Below are positions 16,282 through 23,380 of a DNA stretch of 64,000 nt, in pieces. The stretch lies in NCBI RefSeq assembly GCF_014805525.1, contig NZ_JACFSZ010000005.1, positions 1 through 64,000 of the forward strand, in the 5' to 3' direction. The stretch comes from Rhabdothermincola sediminis (GTDB lineage: Bacteria > Actinomycetota > Acidimicrobiia > Acidimicrobiales > Acidimicrobilacustridaceae). The notes under the pieces are model-generated. The model saw nothing but the letters and a program-made list of their open reading frames with translations, was not told the origin of the DNA and did no database searches. Within the stretch, counting starts at the first letter, position 1; each line of letters begins with the position of its first letter. The position numbers and the translations under genes were made by a program.

Positions 16282-17190
16282 GTGGACCGGTACACGACGC
16301 TGCGGACGGAGACCTCCGCTGGCGTGCGGTCCATCTGGCTGGCGCGCCCGGAGGAGTACAACACGATCACACCGGCGCTGAGGGACGAGCTCTCCCACGC
16401 CATCGACGCCGCTGATGCCGACCCGCAGGTGCGAGTCATCCTCCTGCGGGCGGAGGGCCCCGCGTTCTGCGCCGGCTACGGCCTCGACTGGGCGACCGAA
16501 GCTCAGGCGTCGCGGGAGTCTCGACCGGCCGACCGCTCGACGCCCGCCGGGCAGCGCGAGGCACCGTGGCGGGCGAGCGACGGTGACCGGGTCTGGGATT
16601 CGGTCTCCGACTATCGGTTCATGAAGAGCTTCGTCGATGCCTACCTGAAGCTGTGGTACGCGGCCAAGCCCACCGTCGCCGCGGTGCAGGGGTGGTGCAT
16701 CGGCGGCGGCACCGATCTCGTGCTCTGCGCGGACCTGATCATCGCCGGGGAGAGCGCCCGTTTCGGGTACCCGCCGTCGCGGGTGTGGGGGACGCCGACG
16801 ACCGCCATGTGGGTGTATCGCTTGGGCCTCGAGCGGGCGAAGCGCTACCTGCTGACCGGGGACGAGATCCCCGCGGCCGACGCAGCCGGCATGGGCATGA
16901 TCCTCGAAGCGGTCCCGGATGAGGATCTGCAGGAGCGCGCCGAGGCTCTGGCGGCGAGGATCGCTCTCGTGCCGGCCAGCCAGCTCGTGATGCTGAAGCT
17001 GCTGTGCAACCAGACTGCCGAGAACATGGGGATGGCCTCGAGCCGGCTACTCGGCACCCTGTTCGACGGCATCGCCCGCCACACCCAGGAAGGTCTCGAC
17101 TTCGTCGATCGTTCGATGGCCATCGGCTTCCGGGAGGCGGTGCGCGAGCGTGATGACCCCTTCGGCGACTACGGATCGCGTCCCCGCTGA
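16282..17190 (+). CDS. Crotonase/enoyl-CoA hydratase family protein
   Basis: 302 residues from GTG 16282. Crotonase fold: LARPEEYNTITPALRDEL, oxyanion-hole segment GPAFCAGYGLDW, and the second one VQGWCIGGGTDLVLCADLII. An insert of about 35 residues (about 75-110, Arg/Ser-rich) separates the first oxyanion segment from the central helices and is longer than usual. The position of the classical second Glu is not obvious, so hydratase versus another crotonase activity (isomerase, hydrolase) is open. Its last 144 bases overlap, in antisense, the end of the GT4 gene. Confidence 0.8.
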   Translation: MDRYTTLRTETSAGVRSIWLARPEEYNTITPALRDELSHAIDAADADPQVRVILLRAEGPAFCAGYGLDWATEAQASRESRPADRSTPAGQREAPWRASDGDRVWDSVSDYRFMKSFVDAYLKLWYAAKPTVAAVQGWCIGGGTDLVLCADLIIAGESARFGYPPSRVWGTPTTAMWVYRLGLERAKRYLLTGDEIPAADAAGMGMILEAVPDEDLQERAEALAARIALVPASQLVMLKLLCNQTAENMGMASSRLLGTLFDGIARHTQEGLDFVDRSMAIGFREAVRERDDPFGDYGSRPR

Positions 17191-18282
17191 GCTCACCGGG
17201 TCAAGATCCGGTTCAGCGCGCTCGCTGGAACCCGTTCGCTCTGCGGTGCCCCGCTCGCCGGCTCTGCACGCCACCGCCTGGTACAGCTCTAGGTGCTCCT
17301 GGACCATCCGGCGGGTCGAGAACCGGGTCTCGACGGCACGGCGGCAGGCCGCTCGGTCGAGCCGGTCGGTGCGATGGAGGGCTCGCACCAGCGCCGGCTC
17401 GTCGGCGCACAGCCAGCCGGTGCGACCGTCATCGATGATCTCCGGCGCCGACCCGCGGGCGAAGGCGACGACCGGCGTACCGCAGGCGAGGGCCTCGACC
17501 ATGACCATGCCGAACGGCTCCCGCCAGCGGAGCGGGTTGAGGAGGGCGCGTGCCCGGCGGAGCAACTCCAGCTTTGCCGGTCGCTCGAGCTCGCCGAGGT
17601 ACTCCACCTCCCCACCGAGCAGTGGGCGCACGCAGGTCTCGAAGTACTCGACCTCTGCCGGCTCGCGCATCTTGGCTGCGATCAACAGCGGTATGCCCGC
17701 TTCTCGTGCTGCTCGTATCGCGAGGTCGACCCCCTTCGCCGGTGCCATCCGGCCGAGGAAGGCCACGTACCCGCCGTCGCCCTGCCCGACCGGGTAGGCA
17801 CCCGGATCCACTCCGTGGTGGATGACCCGCGCGATCGGGGTGCTGCCAGCCGATCGAGCCTGGTCCCTCGAGATGGCGATGATGGAGACGCGGGTCGCGA
17901 TCTCCGAATAGATGGCAGCCAGTTCGTGGTCGAACGGGCCGTGCGCCGTCGTGAGCACGTTCGGGCGCCCCTCGGCGGCGGCGCGGACAGGGCCCACCAG
18001 CGTGTGATCGTGGACCACGTCAGCCCCCTCCGCGTCGATCCGGCGGTAGGCATGCAGCAGGTGCCGGAGCTCGACAGCCGCGTCGCCCATCCGCGGGGCC
18101 TGCGACTGCTCGTACACCCACGCGGTGGGCACCGGGCAGGCGCTGTCGCCCGTGGTGTGCAGCACCACCTCGTGGCCGGCCTCGGACAGGCCTCGGGCCA
18201 GCTGATCCAGCACGGTCTCGGTGCCGCCGTACGCCGGTGGGGGGACGGGGAGCCACGGCGGGGCGATGAGGGCGATGCGCAT
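17047..18282 (-). CDS. GT4-family glycosyltransferase
   Basis: 411 residues from ATG 18280-18282 (MRIALIAPPWLPVPPPAYGG). GT-B fold: N-terminal GGTETVLDQLARGL motif, HDHTL, and C-terminal domain with VAFLGRMAPAKGVDLAIRAA, NPLRWREPFGMVMVEALACG and GTPVVAFARGSAPEIIDD (the E-x7-E donor-binding motif). It transfers a sugar from a nucleotide-sugar donor; acceptor unknown. The last 60 residues are low in similarity to the family and run antisense into the crotonase gene. It lies directly after the glycogen-debranching-type gene on the same strand, a pairing that suggests an alpha-glucan or compatible-solute glycoside pathway. Confidence 0.82.
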   Translation of the reverse strand: MRIALIAPPWLPVPPPAYGGTETVLDQLARGLSEAGHEVVLHTTGDSACPVPTAWVYEQSQAPRMGDAAVELRHLLHAYRRIDAEGADVVHDHTLVGPVRAAAEGRPNVLTTAHGPFDHELAAIYSEIATRVSIIAISRDQARSAGSTPIARVIHHGVDPGAYPVGQGDGGYVAFLGRMAPAKGVDLAIRAAREAGIPLLIAAKMREPAEVEYFETCVRPLLGGEVEYLGELERPAKLELLRRARALLNPLRWREPFGMVMVEALACGTPVVAFARGSAPEIIDDGRTGWLCADEPALVRALHRTDRLDRAACRRAVETRFSTRRMVQEHLELYQAVACRAGERGTAERTGSSERAEPDLDPVSSAGTRSVVAEGVITLAHRLPEADGHRTIDEVETFLGVAGDAVEQGAE

Positions 18283-18388
18283 CAGCGACAGTCTGTGCAC
18301 AGGAATGCCCTCGACGCGGGGTCGAGCGCGGTGATCGTCGGTCGGCCGCGGCGCGCCCGGCTCGCGCCTCGGGTGAGGGGGCGATGGC

Positions 18389-20581
18389 TCAGGAATCGTG
18401 GACCGGCGGGCGCGGTGTCGCCAGGAGATCCAGGCTGCCGAGGCCGTCGACGGTCAGCTCGCCTCGCTCCCAGCGGATGTCCAGCGTCCGGTCCCCTACG
18501 TGGACGCCGTGCAGTTCCAGGCGGGTCATGCCCTGCGGCATGGTCGGCGCGAGGTTGACCTGCTGGCGGTGGGCCGACGGGTCGAGCCGGAGCATGGTCC
18601 GCAGGAGCAGCAGCGGAGATGCCGCGGCCCACGCCTGTGGCGAGCACGACGTGGGATAGGCCGCGGGAACGGAGAGGTCGCGGCGGTCGAGGCCCGCGAA
18701 CAGCTCGGGTAGGCGGCCGCCCAGGAGGTGGGCGACCTCGAGTAGGGCCTCGATCACGGTGGTGGCGTGGTCGACGAAGCCGTAACGCATGAGACCGGCG
18801 GCGCAGATCGCGGTGTCGTGCGGCCAGACCGATCCGTTGTGGTAGCTGATGGGGTTGTACCGGGCCATCGAGCTGGCGAGGGTCCTGATGCCCCACCCCG
18901 TGAACATCTCGGGTGACAGGAGGTGGTCCGCGACCTGTGCTGCCTTGTCCTCGTCGACGATCCCCGTCCAGAGACAGTGGCCGATGTTGGAGGACAGCGC
19001 GTCGATGGGCTCCTTGGCGGCGTCGAGGCCGATCGCGAACCAGCCACGATCGTCCAGCCAGAAATCCCGGTTGAACGCCTCTTTGAGCGTTGTTGCCTTG
19101 CTGTCGTAGAGCTCGGCGGTCGCGAGGTCTCCGACCTCGGCCGCAAGGTGGGCCCGCGCCCGGTAGGCGGCGTACACGTAGCCCTGCACCTCGCACAACG
19201 CGATGGGTGGATCGGCGATCCGCCCGTCGGCGTGGCTCACCCCGTCCCAGGAGTCCTTCCACCCCTGGTTCACCAGGCCCGAGGGGTTCCGTCGCTGGTA
19301 CTCCACGTAGCCGTCGCCGTCACGGTCGCCCCAGCCCTCGATCCATGCCAGGGCGTGATCGAGGTGGGGCACGAGACCGTCGATGACGTCGGTGGCCACC
19401 CCCCAGCGGCGCAGCTCGCCGGCGAGCATCACGAACAGCGCCGTGGCGTCCGCGGTGCCGTAGTAGGTGGCGCCACCTCCCAGGGCGAGCGATGCAGCCT
19501 TCTCGAAGCGGACTTCGTGGAGGATGCGCCCGGGCTCTTCCTCGGTGGCGTCGTCGACCCGTGTCCCCTGGAGGCGGGCCAGCGTCTGGAGGACGCCGAG
19601 GGCGAGGGACGGTTCGAAGAGCAGCGCCATCCACCCGGTGATCAGGGAATCACGACCGAACAGGGTCATGAACCAAGGGGCGCCGGCCGCGATCACGGGG
19701 AGCTCGGGGTGCTCGGGATCGAAGATGCGCAACGCCCCGAGGTCCTCGATCGCCCTGGTGACTGCTTGACCGAGTGCTGGATGGTCGGTCTCCAGCACGG
19801 GTGTCCCGGCACGCCAGGCCGTGTGCCGGCGGGTGGGTTCGGCGTGCTCGTCGGGCTGCCCGCACCGGAACCGGGGCTCGATGAGGTGGTCACCCACTGC
19901 CAGGTCCAGTTCCAGGCAGAGCTCCGATTGACCACGGGCCGGGATGTCGAGGGCCCAGGAGAGCCGGCCGGGCTCGGTGGTGGCGGCTCGAGACAGGTGC
20001 AGGGCCACCGCCTTGGTGAGCCCCTCGGCTTCGAGCACCGATCGCCATTCGGTGGGCGTGCACGTGATCGAATAGGACTCACGACGGCAGACCCGTGACT
20101 CCTTGACCTCGAAGACGTCGGCGAAGTCGCTGTCGAGCTCGATCGCGACCTCGATCCGAGCAGGGTTCGTGCCGAAGTTGTGGATGGTCAACCGCTCGCG
20201 CATGCCATGTCCCACGTGCCGCCGGCGGAAGACCAGCAGCTCGCTGTCGGCTTGCTGGCGGCCGGGATGGACCCGGCCGACGAAGGTGGCTTCGAACGGT
20301 GCGTCGGAGGCGACCGTCAGCGGCTCGAGGGGGTGGCCATCGACGGTGAGCTCCCAGCGCGAAAGGCACCGCGTGTCCAGGACGAACAGGCCATGGGGCA
20401 GGTCGGCCAGGATGTCACCGCTTCGGCCGGACACACAGAAGCTGGAGCCCTCGACGATGGTGACGAGCCCGGTCTCGGTGACCAGCGAGGCGACGGGGCC
20501 GGCGGGGGCCCACGGAGAAGGAGTGCCTGGCCCTCCGGGCCCGGGCTGCAGCGTGGTCCGGTCTGGTTCGGTTGCGGGCAT
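18389..20581 (-). CDS. Glycogen-debranching-type enzyme (amylo-alpha-1,6-glucosidase family)
   Basis: 730 residues. An N-terminal beta-rich domain (about 35-240; GDILADLPHGLFVLDTRCLS, RERLTIHNFGTNPARIEV) matches the glycogen debranching enzyme N-terminal domain family. The remainder is an alpha/alpha-barrel glucosidase-like domain (PWFMTLFGRDSLITGWMALL, GWKDSWDGVSHADG, YNPISYHNGSVWPHDTAI, CSPQAWAAASPLLLL), as in amylo-alpha-1,6-glucosidases of clan GH-L. It lacks a signal peptide. Bacterial members of this type act on alpha-glucans or on glucosylated or mannosylated osmolytes; the exact substrate is not established here. Same strand and directly upstream of the GT4 gene. Confidence 0.82.
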   Translation of the reverse strand: MPATEPDRTTLQPGPGGPGTPSPWAPAGPVASLVTETGLVTIVEGSSFCVSGRSGDILADLPHGLFVLDTRCLSRWELTVDGHPLEPLTVASDAPFEATFVGRVHPGRQQADSELLVFRRRHVGHGMRERLTIHNFGTNPARIEVAIELDSDFADVFEVKESRVCRRESYSITCTPTEWRSVLEAEGLTKAVALHLSRAATTEPGRLSWALDIPARGQSELCLELDLAVGDHLIEPRFRCGQPDEHAEPTRRHTAWRAGTPVLETDHPALGQAVTRAIEDLGALRIFDPEHPELPVIAAGAPWFMTLFGRDSLITGWMALLFEPSLALGVLQTLARLQGTRVDDATEEEPGRILHEVRFEKAASLALGGGATYYGTADATALFVMLAGELRRWGVATDVIDGLVPHLDHALAWIEGWGDRDGDGYVEYQRRNPSGLVNQGWKDSWDGVSHADGRIADPPIALCEVQGYVYAAYRARAHLAAEVGDLATAELYDSKATTLKEAFNRDFWLDDRGWFAIGLDAAKEPIDALSSNIGHCLWTGIVDEDKAAQVADHLLSPEMFTGWGIRTLASSMARYNPISYHNGSVWPHDTAICAAGLMRYGFVDHATTVIEALLEVAHLLGGRLPELFAGLDRRDLSVPAAYPTSCSPQAWAAASPLLLLRTMLRLDPSAHRQQVNLAPTMPQGMTRLELHGVHVGDRTLDIRWERGELTVDGLGSLDLLATPRPPVHDS

Positions 20582-20632
20582 GTGGTGATTCTGCCAGCAC
20601 GGTGGTCGGGGACCGCCGAGCCGGCGAGCGCT

Positions 20633-21280
20633 TCAGTCCCCACTCCCGCGACGGGCCTGCTGCTCGGCAGCATCGGTGGCGGCGTCCGCTTGGTCGAGCC
20701 GGGCTGTGACATCGGGGGTGCCGCGATGGCGGCTGATCGACGTCGCGTCGTCGGACAGCCGTTCAGCCAGCTCACGGGCGACCTGCCCCGCCGGTGAGCC
20801 GGCCAGCCCGGTCGCCTCCTGGTGGAGGTCCATCACCCGTCCGAGCTCGAGGAAGTCGTCGGCGAGTGCCTGGAGCTGGGTGGGGATCTCCGACTCCGCG
20901 CTATCGACGCCTTCGGCCCGGTCGCGCTCCCAGGACACACGCACCCGGCGGACCTGCTCGGAGAGGCGGGCCGGTTCGGTGGTGATGTTCCGCTGCCAGG
21001 GGACTTCCTCGATGTCCCGGATGACCGCGTCGGGCACCACCTCCAACAGCCCGGGGAGCCCCGCGAGCCGTCGCAGCGCGCGGATGAACGCGGCGCGCAG
21101 GGTCTCGATGTTCTCGGCCTCTTCCACGAGGAGGGTGGTCCAGCCGGGGCTCAGCTCCCGGCCACAGCCGGGACAGCGACCGGTGCGCTCGATCGCGAGG
21201 GACTCGAGGGTGAATGAGGTCGTGCACGCCCGACACCTCGCCATCAACCGGTTCGGGCTGCCGTCGGGGGTCTGCGTCAT
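20633..21280 (-). CDS. Zinc-ribbon protein with long helical tail
   Basis: 215 residues from ATG 21278-21280 (MTQTPDGSPNRLMARCRACT). Two knuckles, CRAC and CPGC, 20 residues apart near the N-terminus form a rubredoxin-like zinc ribbon (residues about 16-40). The remaining 170 residues are strongly charged and predicted helical, with two likely coiled-coil segments. Function not recognised. No membrane segment. The frame continues upstream to 21490, but that part is Arg-rich and unlike a protein start. It is divergent from the small DUF1269-like gene. Confidence 0.6.
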   Translation of the reverse strand: MTQTPDGSPNRLMARCRACTTSFTLESLAIERTGRCPGCGRELSPGWTTLLVEEAENIETLRAAFIRALRRLAGLPGLLEVVPDAVIRDIEEVPWQRNITTEPARLSEQVRRVRVSWERDRAEGVDSAESEIPTQLQALADDFLELGRVMDLHQEATGLAGSPAGQVARELAERLSDDATSISRHRGTPDVTARLDQADAATDAAEQQARRGSGD

Positions 21281-21415
21281 CGCGTCGGGATCGTCGTCAC
21301 TCGAGCTCGCTCGGGGCTGGCGGGACGGGCTCCATGTTCGCCGCCGGTCTGGAGAGCCGACAAGCAGGGGAGGGTGGCGCGTGCGCCCGTGCTCGTCGTC
21401 GGCGGTCTCCGGCCC

Positions 21416-21424
21416 GGAGGAGGT
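21416..21424 (+). promoter_or_regulatory. Strong Shine-Dalgarno site deciding a GTG start
   Basis: GGAGGAGGT lies 7 bases before the in-frame GTG at 21432. It is the best ribosome site seen for any small gene in the window and favours the GTG over the downstream ATG at 21474. Confidence 0.55.
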
Positions 21425-21431
21425 GCGGTCC

Positions 21432-21680
21432 GTGAACGTGGCTCGACCCCTGCGCCGAACGATCGGCGGAAGCATGGCGGACCTCATCACCTTGACATTC
21501 GACAGCCCCTACGGTGCGCAGGCGGCGCTCAACGCCGTGCGAGCCCGCGAAGACCTGCCCTGCGCGTGGATCGACGACGTGGCCGTCGTGGAGAAGCACC
21601 ACTCCGGCCGGGTGTCGCTGCACACCCCGCACGGCCAGCTGCCCGCTGACCGAAGCGCTGGGCTCGCAGTCCCCACCTGA
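21432..21680 (+). CDS. DUF1269-like protein, short form lacking the glycine-zipper part
   Basis: 82 residues from GTG 21432, or 68 from ATG 21474. The sequence ADLITLTFDSPYGAQAALNA followed by IDDVAVVEKHHSGRVSLHTP matches the N-terminal domain of DUF1269-type membrane-associated proteins. In those (usually about 150-180 residues) the domain is followed by a Gly-rich membrane-inserting region. Here the protein stops after a short QLPADRSAGLAVPT tail, so that region is missing. Either a stand-alone variant or a remnant truncated at its 3' end. Stop at 21678-21680, 32 bases before the convergent carotenoid oxygenase stop. Confidence 0.55.
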   Translation: MNVARPLRRTIGGSMADLITLTFDSPYGAQAALNAVRAREDLPCAWIDDVAVVEKHHSGRVSLHTPHGQLPADRSAGLAVPT

Positions 21681-21711
21681 GTATGACGTGCGCTCGCGAC
21701 GGTGCGCGGTC

Positions 21712-23256
21712 TCAATCAGACGCTGCCGGCACCCACACCCCGTGGAAGCCGTAGGGCACCCGCACCGGGAGGTGCACCCGGGCCACGGGTCCGCTCGCCA
21801 GATCGAGCGCGTCGAGCACGACGAGGTCGCTGGCTCCCCGTTCCCTGTCCCACGCATAGCTGAGCAGCCAGCCCTCACCCTCGCCATCGCCGCTGGCGAC
21901 GACGAAACCTTCGTTCAGGCGGTAGCTGCCTCCGGGTGCGTAGCGGTCCAGCTCCCCGGTCGTCTCGTCACGATGAGCGAGGCCGGCGAACTCGATCGGG
22001 AAGTCCCCGTCGGCCTCGGTCATCAGGTACCAGCCGTGGCGGCTGCGGCGACCGGTGAAGCGCCGATCGACGGCCGGGAGGTCCATCGGGACGTCGCTCA
22101 AGGGCTCGTCCGACACGGTGAGCTGCGGGCCCGCTGTGTTCACCAGCCAACGGTGGGGTCGAGACGATCCCGTGTCACCACCCTCGCGGAAGATGTGTGG
22201 CAGGCGGCACGCGTCGATCACCACCTCGTCGCCCCTGCGGTACGCGTTGACCCCGTGGAAGATGTAGCAGGGCTCGATCTCGACCCAGCGGATGGCGGAG
22301 GTCGGTCCCTCGAGCGGCATGATGCCGAGGCGGGCCCCGTAGCTCTCGTCCCAGCGGAACGGGAATGCCGTGCTCTCACCGCTGACCAGCTTCATCGCCA
22401 GATCGAGGTCGAAGACCACGGGTAGCTCCCAGAACACCGCATCGCGCTCGGTGATGGCGAAGTCGTGGATCATGGTGGGGCCGGCCACCTCGATGTCACC
22501 CGTGTAGACGAGCTCACCGTCGGCCGAGGCCACGTGATACGTGAGGTAGGGCGGGACGAACCCGTACCCGAAGAAGTGCATCCGGCCGGTGACGGGATCG
22601 ATCTTGGGATGCGCGGTCATGGAGGTCGTGAGACGGCCGGCGTAGTCGTAGGGGCCATTCGTCGACAGGTCGGTCGTCGAGAGCTCGTAGGGGAGCCCGA
22701 CCTCTCCCGAGCTGAGGAGCCGACCGGCGTGGTGGAAGACGCTCACGTTGCTCTGGTTGCGCGCCCCGCCGGGAGCCGAGCTCCCGAGGAGGCCGGTGCC
22801 TTCCCGCAGCAGTGGGGTGTCGACGTAGCGGTTTCGGTACCACTGCGCCCTGCCAGCCGCCAGTCGGACACCGTGCACCATCCCGTCGCCGAGGAACCAG
22901 TGAGGTGACGGTCCGCTCGCCGGGTTGGAGCCGTTGCGGACGTACAGGCCGTCGAGCTCGGGGGGCAGAGCTCCAGAGACCTCGAGATCGAACGCCTCCA
23001 CCTGATCGTGGACAGGAGCGAACCCGCCTTGCATCCAGTAGGGGAGTGCCGGGTCGTAGGGCAGGGTCGGGGGTGGGGACGTGCTCGGCGAGATGGCCGG
23101 GTCGGTCGATCGCGGCGAAGAGGAGCAGGCGGCCAGGAGCGACGGTGCGCCACCGAGGGCGAGGGCGGCAGCGGCGACCCGCTCGATGAACTGGCGGCGG
23201 TCCCACTGGACGTGGGCGACGAGGGGATGGGCCGGGGGGACACGTGCTGGCGTCAC
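21712..23256 (-). CDS. Exported carotenoid cleavage oxygenase (RPE65 family)
   Basis: 514 residues from GTG 23254-23256; an 18-codon longer start is possible. Residues about 19-45 read WDRRQFIERVAAAALALGG and then LLAACSSS: a twin-arginine-type signal (RRQFI) ending in a lipobox, so the enzyme is probably Tat-exported and lipid-anchored. The beta-propeller core follows, with the four iron-ligand histidines recognisable in TAHPKID, MIHDFAI, IFHGVNAY and GFHGVWVP. The family cleaves carotenoids, stilbenes or lignin-type alkenes with Fe(II) and O2. No carotenoid biosynthesis genes lie nearby, which fits use of an external substrate. Confidence 0.85.
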   Translation of the reverse strand: MTPARVPPAHPLVAHVQWDRRQFIERVAAAALALGGAPSLLAACSSSPRSTDPAISPSTSPPPTLPYDPALPYWMQGGFAPVHDQVEAFDLEVSGALPPELDGLYVRNGSNPASGPSPHWFLGDGMVHGVRLAAGRAQWYRNRYVDTPLLREGTGLLGSSAPGGARNQSNVSVFHHAGRLLSSGEVGLPYELSTTDLSTNGPYDYAGRLTTSMTAHPKIDPVTGRMHFFGYGFVPPYLTYHVASADGELVYTGDIEVAGPTMIHDFAITERDAVFWELPVVFDLDLAMKLVSGESTAFPFRWDESYGARLGIMPLEGPTSAIRWVEIEPCYIFHGVNAYRRGDEVVIDACRLPHIFREGGDTGSSRPHRWLVNTAGPQLTVSDEPLSDVPMDLPAVDRRFTGRRSRHGWYLMTEADGDFPIEFAGLAHRDETTGELDRYAPGGSYRLNEGFVVASGDGEGEGWLLSYAWDRERGASDLVVLDALDLASGPVARVHLPVRVPYGFHGVWVPAASD

Positions 23257-23380
23257 AGGCTGACCTCGCTGAACGTTGTAAAGCCGCCACGCTACACGCT
23301 CGCGGGCCACGGATCCGGCCCACCGCTCCCACCGGAGCGATCCTGGACCGGCGTCAGCGACCGTTATCGTCTACGAGGCC

